This document shows positions 16,940 to 27,912 of a stretch of DNA of 64,000 nucleotides, piece after piece. Source of the DNA: Streptomyces sp. NK08204 (GTDB taxonomy: Bacteria; Actinomycetota; Actinomycetes; Streptomycetales; Streptomycetaceae); assembly GCF_020400585.1 (NCBI RefSeq), contig NZ_JAINVF010000015.1, forward strand, positions 96,863 to 160,862, in the 5' to 3' direction. Each line of letters opens with the position of its first letter. Position 1 is the first letter of the stretch. The translations under genes and the position numbers were made by a program. The notes under the pieces are model-generated. The model saw nothing but the letters and a program-made list of their open reading frames with translations. It was not told where the DNA came from and did not search any database.

Positions 16940-17185
16940 TCACGGTTCCTCGCGCCAGCCGTCCCACTCCTCCGCGAACGCGTCCAGCTCTGCCGGGTCC
17001 AGCAGCTCGTCCTGGTCCCGCAGGACCACGAGCCACTGGACGTCCTCGGCGTCGTCCTCGCCGGCCAGTGCGTCCCGGACGACCCGGGGCTCCTCGTCGA
17101 TCCCGAACCGCTCCGCGACCGCCTCGGCAGCCTCCTCGGCGGCCTCACGGTCGGGCAGCACCAGCACGTGTCTCACATCGCTCAC
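16940..17185 (-). CDS. Small acidic conserved hypothetical protein (81 aa)
   Basis: 81 residues starting from GTG at 17185 with GGAGAA about 8 nt upstream. The sequence begins SDVRHVLVLPDREAAEEAAE and has strand-helix-strand-helix character, including an acidic centre and VQWLVVLRDQDELLDPAELD. The pattern resembles the small alpha/beta fold of regulatory RNase E inhibitor- or SPOR-like proteins, but this is only fold-level similarity. It is strongly acidic with no cysteine and no membrane span. It lies between comEC and holA on the same strand. Function unknown. Confidence 0.75.
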   Translation of the reverse strand: MSDVRHVLVLPDREAAEEAAEAVAERFGIDEEPRVVRDALAGEDDAEDVQWLVVLRDQDELLDPAELDAFAEEWDGWREEP

Positions 17186-17276
17186 CGGGCCATTCTCCGA
17201 CACAGCACGAGCACCGGCCGAAACCCCCTCCGAAGCGGCCCGCCCGGGGCCGGGGGCGCCCAGGGCCGGGGCCCGC

Positions 17277-17333
17277 CCGAGGGCCCGAGTCCGCCCAGTG
17301 CGGGCCCCGTCCGAGGGCCCGAGTCCGCCCAGT
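17277..17333. repeat. Two copies of a 23-bp direct repeat
   Basis: The same 23-bp segment occurs at 17277-17299 and 17311-17333 (34-bp period), in the 223-bp gap between comEC and the 81-aa gene. It contains the GGGCCC palindrome. Significance unknown. Confidence 0.6.
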
Positions 17334-17408
17334 CCGGCTCCGCCTGGGCCGGAGTCCGCACAATCGATGCCGGCTCCAGTGGCCGGCGGCCAGCGCCCCG
17401 CACCCGGC

Positions 17409-20297
17409 TCAACTCCCCGAACCGCTCCCATACGCCGTCAGCCCTCCCCCGCCCGCGCCTCCACTCCCGGCGACCGCGAGCGCACCGTCCCGGTCCGTGC
17501 GCAGCACCACCGCGCCGCCGGTCCGCAGCGCGGCCGTGGTCGCCGGTGCCGGGTGCCCGTAGGGGTTGTCGGCGCCCACGGAGATCAACGCCACCCGTGG
17601 AGCCACCAGTCGTATCAGGTCCGGGTCCTGGTAGGCCGAGCCGTGATGGGCCACCTTCAGTACGTCCACCGCCGCCAACCGCGCCACATCCGGCGAGCGC
17701 AACAGCGCTTGCTGGGAAGGCGGTTCGAGGTCGCCGAGCAACAACATCCGCAGTCCGCCCGTCCGGGCGAGCAGTGCAACACTCGCATCGTTGGGTCCGT
17801 CCGGCTCCGGTGCCGGGCCCGGCGGGGGCCACACCACGCGCCAGGCGAGCGGTCCGGTGCGCCGCTCCTCCCCCGCCACGGCCCGGCTCACCGGGATGTG
17901 CCGTTCGGCCGCCTCCCTTCTGACGAACTCTGCCTGTTCCGCGGGTTCTTCGAAGCCGGTGGTCTCGATCTCGGCCACCGTGCGGTGGCGCAGCACTCCA
18001 GGTAGCCCTGCCACATGGTCGGCGTGGAAGTGGGTGAGGACGAGGAGGGGCACACGCGTGATGCCCAGCTCTTGCAGGCAGTGGTCGACCAGCGCGGGAT
18101 CGGGCCCGGCGTCCACGACCACGCCCGCTCCCTTGCCCGCCGCCAGCACGGTCGCGTCGCCCTGGCCGACATCGCACATCGCGAACCGCCAGCCGGGCGG
18201 CGGCCAGCCCGTGATCACCCTGGTCAGCGGCGTCGGCCGCACCACCACCAGCAGGAGCAGCATGCCGAGCATCCCGCACCACCACGGGTGCCGCAGCACT
18301 CGGCGACCAGCGAGGACGACGGCCACGGTGACCGCCGCCAGCAGCAGCGCTCCCGGCAGGCTTGCGGGCCAGTCCACTCCCGCGCCGGGCAGGCCGGCCC
18401 CGGCGCGGGCGACCCCGGCGATCCAACGGGCCGGCCAACTCGCGCACCAGGCCAGCGCCTTGGCCACCGGCATCCCCACCGGCGCTGCTGCCAGCGCCGC
18501 GAACCCCAGCACCGTGGCCGGTGCCACCGCCGGCTCCGTCAGCAGATTGCAGGGCACCGCCACCAGGCTCACCCGGGCCGACAGCACCGCCACGACCGGC
18601 GCGCACACGGCCTGCGCGGCGGCAGCCGCGGCCAGCGCCTCGGCGAGCCGCGCGGGCACCCTGCGCCGCCGCAGCCCCTCGCTCCAGGCGGGCGCCAGCA
18701 CGAGCAGGGCGCCGGTGGCCAGCACGGAGAGCAGGAAGCCATAGCTGCGAGCCAGCCACGGGTCGTACAGCACCAGCAGCAGGACAGCAGTGGCCAGCGC
18801 CGGGATCAGGGACCTGCGGCGTCCGGTGGCCAGGGCCAGCAGGGCGACCGCACCGCAGGCCGCTGCCCGCAGCACGCTGGGATCGGGCCGGCACACGACC
18901 ACGAATCCCACCGTGAGCCCCCCGGCGAGCAGGGCGGTCGCCCGCAGCGAGAGCCCCAGGCGCGGGGCAAGGCCGCGACGTTCGGTCCGCTGGGCCAGGC
19001 CAAACGGTCCGATGAGCAGGGCGAGGAGGATGGTGAGGTTGCTGCCGGAAACGGCGAGCGTGTGCGCCAGGTCCGTCTCCCGGAACGCCTCCTCCAGCTC
19101 GGGTGTGATCCGCGAGGTGTCGCCGACGACCAGGCCGGGAAGCAGCGCCCGCGTGTCCGCGGGCAGCCCCTCGGTCGCCTCCCGCAGCCCGGCCCTGAGC
19201 CGCCCTGCCAGCCGCTGCGGCCCGCTCGGCCCCGCCACGACCACCGGTCCCCGCCCGCCCCGCACCCGCAGCACGGCCGCGGTCCGACCACCGCCCGACC
19301 GGGCCGGCGCCAGCCGCCCGGTCACCCGCAGCCGCGTGGACGGCAACAGCCCTGACCAGGCCGAGCGCCCGCCCCACGCCGAGCGCCCACCCCGCCTTCC
19401 CGGACCGTCCGCGTCCCGCTCTCCCGGACCGTCTGCGTCCGATGCCGGGCCGTGCGTGTCCGATGCCGGGCCGTCCGTGTCGACGACCAGCAGCACTGGG
19501 CTGCGCGTGCGCACACTTCTCCCGCCGCTCTCCCTGACGCGCCTCACCTCCGCCCGGGCCAGGACCGCCACCGGCACCGTGCGGTCGCCCCGCACCCGAG
19601 GCCTGCTCAGCCAGGGGTCCTGGGTCAGCTCGACCTCGGCGGTCACCGTCGCGAACCGCCGGGCCAGCTCGGGCACCGGGCCCCGCCGCACATCCGCCCC
19701 GTGCAGCCCGGCCGAGGCGGTGGCCGCGGCGACGCAGAGCAGCATCGCGGCGACCGGCGCGCGAGCCCAGGCGAACCGTCCGCGCGCCTCGTCGGCCGGT
19801 CCCGCCCGCAGCCACCGCCCGGGACCCGCGGGGCGGCAGCGGTCGGCGGCCCCGGGCCGCCGCGCCAGCAGCAGGACACCTCCGAGGGCCAGACAGAACG
19901 CCGCGATCCCCATGCTCCAGCCCGTCGGGACGTTCAGCGCCACAGCCGCCGCACCCCAGGCCGCGAGCGCGGGCGGAACGAGCCGCAGGTCCGCCGACTC
20001 CGCCGGCCGCGGCTCAGCGGTCCCGCCCCGCCGCCCTGGACCGGCCTGGCGGGACCGCCGCCCGCCCGTGCGCCCCGGCAGCCGCTCCCCGGGCGGCTCT
20101 GCCCCCACGGCCTGCCCGACCGCCACCGGCCGCGAAAGTCGTTGCTCCGCGGCGCGCCCGGCGACCGCCCCGGAGACCCCGTGCCGCGGCGGCTCACCGT
20201 CCCGCACGTCACGGTCACGCGCGTCACCCTCACTCACGCCCCGCGCCGGCACCGCCCGATCCCCATGTCCCCGTTCGGCGTCCCGTGTCGGACTCAT
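17409..20297 (-). CDS. comEC: ComEC/Rec2-family DNA internalisation channel protein
   Basis: 962 residues. A charged, variable cytoplasmic start of about 110 residues is followed by several membrane segments, an OB-like extracytoplasmic section, the multi-span Competence domain (LLIGPFGLAQRTE onward, LAVSGSNLTILLALL) and a C-terminal MBL domain with HFHADH (LVLTHFHADHVAG) and LLGDLEPPSQQ. In naturally competent bacteria ComEC carries single-stranded DNA across the membrane and its MBL domain degrades one strand. Streptomycetes are not generally known as transformable, so its role here is uncertain. The ATG at 20297 overlaps the comEA stop (ATGA), so the genes are coupled. Confidence 0.92.
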   Translation of the reverse strand: MSPTRDAERGHGDRAVPARGVSEGDARDRDVRDGEPPRHGVSGAVAGRAAEQRLSRPVAVGQAVGAEPPGERLPGRTGGRRSRQAGPGRRGGTAEPRPAESADLRLVPPALAAWGAAAVALNVPTGWSMGIAAFCLALGGVLLLARRPGAADRCRPAGPGRWLRAGPADEARGRFAWARAPVAAMLLCVAAATASAGLHGADVRRGPVPELARRFATVTAEVELTQDPWLSRPRVRGDRTVPVAVLARAEVRRVRESGGRSVRTRSPVLLVVDTDGPASDTHGPASDADGPGERDADGPGRRGGRSAWGGRSAWSGLLPSTRLRVTGRLAPARSGGGRTAAVLRVRGGRGPVVVAGPSGPQRLAGRLRAGLREATEGLPADTRALLPGLVVGDTSRITPELEEAFRETDLAHTLAVSGSNLTILLALLIGPFGLAQRTERRGLAPRLGLSLRATALLAGGLTVGFVVVCRPDPSVLRAAACGAVALLALATGRRRSLIPALATAVLLLVLYDPWLARSYGFLLSVLATGALLVLAPAWSEGLRRRRVPARLAEALAAAAAAQAVCAPVVAVLSARVSLVAVPCNLLTEPAVAPATVLGFAALAAAPVGMPVAKALAWCASWPARWIAGVARAGAGLPGAGVDWPASLPGALLLAAVTVAVVLAGRRVLRHPWWCGMLGMLLLLVVVRPTPLTRVITGWPPPGWRFAMCDVGQGDATVLAAGKGAGVVVDAGPDPALVDHCLQELGITRVPLLVLTHFHADHVAGLPGVLRHRTVAEIETTGFEEPAEQAEFVRREAAERHIPVSRAVAGEERRTGPLAWRVVWPPPGPAPEPDGPNDASVALLARTGGLRMLLLGDLEPPSQQALLRSPDVARLAAVDVLKVAHHGSAYQDPDLIRLVAPRVALISVGADNPYGHPAPATTAALRTGGAVVLRTDRDGALAVAGSGGAGGGGLTAYGSGSGS

Positions 20298-21514
20298 GGC
20301 CGGACCAGGCTTCGCAGGTCGGCGAAGCGGCGGTCGCCGATGCCGTTGACCTGACGCAGTTCGTCCACCGAGCGGAAGCCGCCGTGTCGGGTGCGGTAGT
20401 CGATGATGTGCTGGGCCAGCACGGGACCGACTCCGGGCAGGGTCTCGAGCTGGTCCGCGGTCGCTGTGTTGAGGGAGACGGGCGCCGTGGAACCTGCGCC
20501 GGCCGCTCCGGGGCCGCCCCCGGCGGCAGGGCCGGGCTGGGCCGGTGCCCCGGGCGGCGTCCCGACGACGACCTGTTCACCGTCCACCAGGAAGCGGGCC
20601 CGGTTGAGCCCCTCGATGCTCACGCCCGGGCGCACCCCGCCGGCCGCCCGCAACGCGTCGGTCACCCGTGAACCGGTCGGCAATCGCTGGACGCCGGGAT
20701 GCCTGACTTTGCCCCCGACGTCCACGACGATCTCTCCACCCGGTGTCCCCGAGACCCCCAAGGGCGCACCGGCCGTCCGATCACCGGCCGCCTCTCCTTC
20801 GCCCCTTCCCTCGTCTTCGCCCCTTCCCTCGTCGGTCCGCTTGTCGAACGGGGCCTGCGCCCGCACCACCTGGGGAGCACTCACGGACTGGGTCCGGCCT
20901 GCCCAGAAGTGCTGTACGGCGAGGAGAGCGGCGGCCAGCAGCACCACGCAGAGCGCGATCACCCCGCGCCGCTCCACCCCGTACCGCGTCTGCAACCACA
21001 CCGGTACCCGCTCCCGCAGCGCCAGACCGACCCGCTCCCGCCGGCTCGGCACAACCGGCCCCGCCGCCTCCAAAGCGTCTGCAGCCTGCGGTGGTTCACC
21101 CTCGGAGGGTTCGATCTCGGACGGTTCAGGCCCGGACAGTTCGGACTCGGACAGTTCGGACTCGCGCAGTTCGGACTCGGGCAGTTCGGACTCGGGCAGT
21201 TGAGACTCGGACGGTTGAGACTCGGGCGGTGCAGACTCGGACGCGGCGGCCTCGGGTGCCGCAAGCGACACGGGCGTCGCGATCCTTCCGTCCGGCGGGG
21301 CGTTGCCCGACTCCCTCCATTGCACGGCTCGTTCACCGAAGAGGAGTTCCGCCCGGCGGCGCAGTTCCTCCGCCGGGGCGGCAGGGCCTCGCCTGTGGTG
21401 GGTGGGGCGGCGGTGGCGGACCCGGCCGTCGGAGGTGGGGCCGCGGCCCGGGCCGCTGGTCGCTGTGGCTGTGCGTGAGCGTGGTCGAAGTGCCATGCGA
21501 CGAGGATCGGGCAT
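20294..21514 (-). CDS. comEA: ComEA-family DNA receptor with a Ser-Glu repeat
   Basis: 406 residues. An arginine-rich cytoplasmic start, then about nine degenerate pentapeptides of the ESELP type (residues about 90-135), and a single membrane segment GVIALCVVLLAAALLAVQHF. Outside the membrane comes an SLBB domain (GGEIVVDVGGKVRHPGV) and a C-terminal helix-hairpin-helix pair (LNTATADQLETLPGVGPVLA, VNGIGDRRFADLRSLV) that binds DNA. B. subtilis ComEA hands DNA to ComEC; here the genes overlap by 4 nt. The acidic repeat is on the cytoplasmic side and is not part of the usual ComEA layout. The start at 21514 is one option; an ATG 18 nt later is another. Confidence 0.9.
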   Translation of the reverse strand: MPDPRRMALRPRSRTATATSGPGRGPTSDGRVRHRRPTHHRRGPAAPAEELRRRAELLFGERAVQWRESGNAPPDGRIATPVSLAAPEAAASESAPPESQPSESQLPESELPESELRESELSESELSGPEPSEIEPSEGEPPQAADALEAAGPVVPSRRERVGLALRERVPVWLQTRYGVERRGVIALCVVLLAAALLAVQHFWAGRTQSVSAPQVVRAQAPFDKRTDEGRGEDEGRGEGEAAGDRTAGAPLGVSGTPGGEIVVDVGGKVRHPGVQRLPTGSRVTDALRAAGGVRPGVSIEGLNRARFLVDGEQVVVGTPPGAPAQPGPAAGGGPGAAGAGSTAPVSLNTATADQLETLPGVGPVLAQHIIDYRTRHGGFRSVDELRQVNGIGDRRFADLRSLVRP

Positions 21515-21564
21515 CTCACCGTTCCGCGATGATCTTGTTCAATTCCCGAGGATTACCGCCCAGT

Positions 21565-21593
21565 TGTGGATAACTTCGCCACCCGTACGGGTG
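21565..21593. promoter_or_regulatory. DnaA-box match and perfect 14-bp palindrome upstream of comEA
   Basis: Minus strand TTATCCACA (21565-21573) matches the E. coli DnaA-box consensus exactly. Next to it lies the perfect palindrome CACCCGTACGGGTG (21580-21593). Both sit 50-80 bp before comEA. A single box may be chance. Confidence 0.35.
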
Positions 21594-21638
21594 AAAGATG
21601 CAGCAAAGGCGAGGCAGGACAAGGCGGAGGTGACCGGG

Positions 21639-22484
21639 TCAGCGCGGCGAGACGACCACTCCCAGCAGCCCGGGCCCGGTGTGCGCCCCGATCACCGCAC
21701 CGACCTCACTGACATGCAGGTCAGCCACGCCTGGCACCCGTTCCCGCAGCCGGTCGGCGAGCGCGGCGGCGCGGTCGGGGGCGGCAAGATGGTGGACGGC
21801 GATGTCGACCTCGGCGGAGCCCGCCCGTTCGGCGACGATCTCCTCCAGGCGGGCGATCGCCTTGGACGCCGTGCGGACCTTTTCGAGGAGTTCGATACGG
21901 CCGTCCTCGAGTTGGAGCAGCGGTTTGACGGCGAGCGCGGAACCGAGCAGCGCCTGCGCGGCGCCGATGCGACCACCGCGGCGCAGATAGTCGAGGGTGT
22001 CCACGTAGAAGTAGGCGGAGGTACCCGCAGCCCGCTTCTCGGCTGCTGTGACGGCCTCGTCCACGGTCCCGCCGGCCTCTGCCGTCTCGGCCGCGGCGAG
22101 CGCGCAGAAGCCCAGTGCCATCGCGACCATCCCGGTGTCCACCACCCGCACGGGTACCGGCGCCTCGCGCGCCGCGAGGACCGCCGCGTCGTGGGTGCCG
22201 GACAGCTCGGCGGAGAGGTGGAGGGAGACGATGCCGCTCGCACCGGACTCGGCGACTCTGCGGTAGGTCTCCGCGAACAGCTCGGGACTGGGGCGGGAGG
22301 TAGTGACCGGGCGCCGCTTCTGCAGGGCCTGCGCGAGGGAACGGGTGGAGATCTCCGTGCCCTCTTCGAGTGCCTGGTCACCGAGGACCACGGTCAGGGG
22401 CACCGCGGTGATGCCGTGGCGCTCCATCGTCCGCGGCGGCAGGTAGGCCGTTGAATCGGTGACGATCGCGACATGGCGGGACAT
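21639..22484 (-). CDS. DegV family fatty-acid-binding protein
   Basis: 281 residues. The start is typical for DegV: HVAIVTDSTAYLPPRTMERH. The fatty-acid pocket motif follows as VTTSRPSPELFAETYRR, then GIVSLHLSAELSGTHDAA, with a C-terminal GAVIGAHTGPGLLGVVV. In Firmicutes (FakB) such proteins present fatty acids to the kinase FakA to make acyl-phosphate. No fakA is next to this one, so the partner is unknown. The ATG at 22484 gives the family N-terminus; a GTG at 22514 is in frame. No convincing ribosome binding site. Same strand as comEA but 124 bp away. Confidence 0.92.
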   Translation of the reverse strand: MSRHVAIVTDSTAYLPPRTMERHGITAVPLTVVLGDQALEEGTEISTRSLAQALQKRRPVTTSRPSPELFAETYRRVAESGASGIVSLHLSAELSGTHDAAVLAAREAPVPVRVVDTGMVAMALGFCALAAAETAEAGGTVDEAVTAAEKRAAGTSAYFYVDTLDYLRRGGRIGAAQALLGSALAVKPLLQLEDGRIELLEKVRTASKAIARLEEIVAERAGSAEVDIAVHHLAAPDRAAALADRLRERVPGVADLHVSEVGAVIGAHTGPGLLGVVVSPR

Positions 22485-22557
22485 GAGCTGGAGGTTACCT
22501 GCCGTAGCGTTCACACGGCAGCCCGGCCCCCTGCCGTGCGGTACGGACCCGGCGCTG

Positions 22558-23241
22558 TCATGTGGTGCTCTCGGGACGGGCCTTCTTCTCCCAAGGGTAG
22601 GCAGGGCGCCGCGACGGCGGGGTGATCGCCGGGGTCGTCGGATCCTCGGCGCGGGAGCCGTGCGCTTCCGGCCGGGGCTGCGGATCCGGTGCGGTGGAAC
22701 GCGTCCAGTGGCGCAGGGCGCCCGCCTCGACGTCTATCTCGGCGCTGAGCGCGTCCAGGTCGTCGTCGGCGAAGTGGCGGGCCCGGTCGCGGGCCGCCCA
22801 GCGCAGCGAGTCCGCGGACTTGGTGATGCGTTCGGTGCGGCGGCGCAGCTCCGGCAGCCGGGCGGTGAGTGCCGCCTGGTCCGGTTCGGTCTCCAGGCGC
22901 CTGAGTTCGGCGTCCAGTTCGTGTCCGTGCGCGCTGAGCCGCTCGAAGAGGCCGAGGGACTCCTTGAGGGATGCGTCCTCGGCCACGCCCGTGTGCAGGG
23001 CGTCCTGGGTGGCGCGCATCGAGGTGCGCAGCGTGAGCCGCAGCTGGGCGACCTCACCGGCCGGGCCGGTCTGGACGAAGGACCTGGCGCGCAGGGTGTG
23101 GTCCTCGACCGTGCGGCGGGCCTGCGCGATCGTCCGGTCGACCCCGCGCTTGGCGGCGCCGACCGCCTTGACCGTGGCGTACACGCCGAGCCCGATGAAC
23201 AGCAGGAAGAGCAAGGTGAACACGATGATCACTGCTTCCAC
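22558..23241 (-). CDS. Single-span membrane protein of unknown function
   Basis: 227 residues from a GTG at 23241 preceded by AGGAGGA at ideal spacing. The N-terminus is one membrane helix (EAVIIVFTLLFLLFIGLGVY). The rest is cytoplasmic or periplasmic, very rich in arginine, glutamate and leucine, with heptad character from about 45 to 165 (RTIAQARRTVEDHTLRARSF, LKESLGLFERLSAHGHELD) suggesting a coiled-coil or helical bundle. A proline-rich tail ends in SRRPAYPWEKKARPE. No enzymatic motif. It lies between leuS and degV; similar proteins occur at this spot in other streptomycetes. Function unknown. Confidence 0.8.
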   Translation of the reverse strand: MEAVIIVFTLLFLLFIGLGVYATVKAVGAAKRGVDRTIAQARRTVEDHTLRARSFVQTGPAGEVAQLRLTLRTSMRATQDALHTGVAEDASLKESLGLFERLSAHGHELDAELRRLETEPDQAALTARLPELRRRTERITKSADSLRWAARDRARHFADDDLDALSAEIDVEAGALRHWTRSTAPDPQPRPEAHGSRAEDPTTPAITPPSRRPAYPWEKKARPESTT

Positions 23242-23300
23242 GACGCTCCTCCTCCGCCCGGCACGGCGCAAGCCGCTGCGCTCTCCACGGTAAACGCAGC

Positions 23301-23339
23301 GGGCAGGTCCGGGGTTCCGCAAGAACCCCGAACCTGCCC
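23301..23339 (-). terminator. leuS terminator
   Basis: A long hairpin, GGGCAGGT and AACCCCG arms facing AACCTGCCC, about 16 bp with small internal irregularities. It lies 58 bp downstream of the leuS stop and before the next gene. Confidence 0.7.
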
Positions 23340-23396
23340 GTAAGGGACTACCCCGAGCCGGTCGAGACGGTCGAGCCGGCCGGCCGCTGCCGGTGC

Positions 23397-26270
<2,874 letters not shown>

Positions 26271-26326
26271 GATCCTCAAAGCTCCATCGATCGTCTCTGC
26301 CTGCGGCTGCGACATCCAAAGAAACG

Positions 26327-26350
26327 AAAAAACCCCTCGCACAGGAGGGG
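26327..26350 (-). terminator. Attenuator terminator in the leuS leader
   Basis: On the minus strand CCCCTC, 6-nt loop, GAGGGG, then six T. A classical intrinsic terminator placed between the leader peptide and the leuS start codon, 57 bp before the ATG. A second stable hairpin lies just upstream (CCGACC near 26393 with GGTCGG near 26367). Confidence 0.8.
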
Positions 26351-26397
26351 ACGCCGCGCCGATGCCGACCACGGTTGCAACCACCGGTCGGTACTGA

Positions 26398-26436
26398 TCA
26401 GCGCGGCCCGCTAAGCAGAAGGCGTACGGCACGCAT
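26398..26436 (-). CDS. leuS leader peptide (12 aa, three consecutive Leu)
   Basis: ATG at 26436 encodes MRAVRLLLSGPR and stops at TGA 26400-26398. The three leucines use CTT, CTG and CTT; CTT is rare in such GC-rich genomes, so the run should be slow to translate when charged tRNA-Leu is scarce. The peptide lies 48 nt upstream of an intrinsic terminator and 128 nt before leuS, the layout of ribosome-mediated attenuation. A TACCCT box ends 6 bp before the ATG, so the peptide may be on a leaderless message; the -35 is weak. Codons 10-12 (GGG CCG CGC) can pair with GCGCGGC just before the terminator. The exact antiterminator is not resolved. Confidence 0.65.
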   Translation of the reverse strand: MRAVRLLLSGPR

Positions 26437-26685
26437 GGCGCCAGGGTACCGCACCCTTTGAGCAAGCAGCGACGCGGTTCCGTATGCCTTGTGGACATGC
26501 CAGGAACGTGGACGGAACTGAACCGAGGGCGAGGACCGCTTCGCATAACACCCGCCAAGGGACATCACTCAGTCACATTGTCCGTCGATAACAACGCAAT
26601 GACTCAAACCCCGTACTGATCGGTATGGCGCCACCTAGAGTTCGGCAGCGGGACCGCTTTCCCGAAACTGCTCGGAGTTGCCCCC

Positions 26686-27912
26686 ATGAACCGTCGTCGT
26701 AGCACCAGCTCGCTTCCCAAACCAGGCCGGTCGGCCTATGGGGCGGCGACCGCCGTCACCTCGCTGCTCCTTCCCGTGACCGTGCTGGCCGGCGGCAGCC
26801 GGTTCCGCGATTTCCTGAACTTCGGCGCGGGCGTGATGTCCCTCGTCTCGCTCAGCTGCTCCGTGATCTGGGGCCTGTTCGCACAGGACCGCATCTTTCT
26901 GAACGCCCGGCAGCGGATCGTCGGCCAGGCGGTGCACCGGACGACGGGGATCGCCTCCATCGCGTTCCTGCTGCTGCACATCACCATCAAGGTCTCGCTC
27001 GGCCACACGCGGCTGATCGCCGCGGTCGTCCCCTTCTCGCTCGGTGTCACCGGAATCGCCGGTCTGATCGGACTGGGTTCGCTCGCGGGCCTGCTGATGA
27101 TCTTCGTGGGCGTCACCGGCGCCCTGCGCAGCAACTTCGCCACCCCGGCCCCCGTAGCCGCCCGGTGGCGGGCCATGCACATGCTGGCCTACCCGGCGTG
27201 GTGCGCGGCGCTGGTGCACGGCCTGTACGCGGGCCGCCAGGCCAAGCCCGTCTTCGTGATCCTCTACATCCTGTCCCTGCTGGGCGTGATGGGCGCCCTG
27301 GCGCTGCGCTCGGCCCCGCGTCCGGTCAAGCGCAGGATCGCCGACCGGCTCGCGGCGCTGTTCGGCAGCCCGGAGCGGCCGGGGCCGGACGACCTGGACG
27401 CCGTCCGCGCCCGGGGGTCCGCGCTGCCGGGCTACGAGGGCCGGCCCGAGCGGAGGCCGTCGCCCGCCGGCTCGACGGGTCCCCTCTTCGCCTCGCCGTA
27501 CCCGTCCCCCGTCCCGGCCCCGGAGCCCGTGTCCGGCTTCGCCGCCGCCTACCGGGCGGTGTCCACCGCGGGCCGCGCGGGCGGCCCCTCCGGCTCCTCG
27601 GGCAGCTGGCCGATCCCGTCCCCGCCGCCGGTCGGTGAGGCCGCGCCGTCCGCCTACGACCCGGTGCGGGACACCGGCCGCGCCATGCCGGTGTACGACG
27701 GTCCGGGCGTGCCGGTGTACGACGGTTTGGGCGTCGGCGGATACGGCGGGAGTGATCCGTACGACACCGGTGAGACGAACGGCCGTCATGGCACGTACCA
27801 CCCGGGTGACACGTTCAACGGCGGTCCCGCCACCGAAACGCTGCCCGGAGCGCCCTTCGGCGCGCCGGGATCGGGCGAACCCTGGAACACGCCTTCCGGA
27901 GGCTTTGAGTGA
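26686..27912 (+). CDS. Bis-heme b transmembrane protein (ferric-reductase-like core) with a proline-rich tail
   Basis: 408 residues. About six membrane helices fill residues 18-206. Two of them carry paired histidines: H84-x13-H98 (VHRTTGIASIAFLLLHITIK) and H165-x12-H178 (MHMLAYPAWCAALVHGLYAG). This is the spacing used by ferric reductases and NADPH oxidases to hold two stacked b hemes. In place of their FAD/NAD domain, the cytoplasmic part (about 210-408) is disordered, rich in Pro, Gly, Ser and Tyr with VYDG repeats. The stop codon overlaps the start of the NuoF-like gene (GTGA), so that protein is the likely electron donor. CGGAG precedes the ATG. Electron acceptor unknown. Confidence 0.85.
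   Translation: MNRRRSTSSLPKPGRSAYGAATAVTSLLLPVTVLAGGSRFRDFLNFGAGVMSLVSLSCSVIWGLFAQDRIFLNARQRIVGQAVHRTTGIASIAFLLLHITIKVSLGHTRLIAAVVPFSLGVTGIAGLIGLGSLAGLLMIFVGVTGALRSNFATPAPVAARWRAMHMLAYPAWCAALVHGLYAGRQAKPVFVILYILSLLGVMGALALRSAPRPVKRRIADRLAALFGSPERPGPDDLDAVRARGSALPGYEGRPERRPSPAGSTGPLFASPYPSPVPAPEPVSGFAAAYRAVSTAGRAGGPSGSSGSWPIPSPPPVGEAAPSAYDPVRDTGRAMPVYDGPGVPVYDGLGVGGYGGSDPYDTGETNGRHGTYHPGDTFNGGPATETLPGAPFGAPGSGEPWNTPSGGFE

Noticed and set aside
17186..17408. Coding gene in the gap between comEC and the 81-aa protein
   Set aside because: Frames through this GC-rich stretch are repetitive (two copies of a 23-bp repeat) and have no plausible start.
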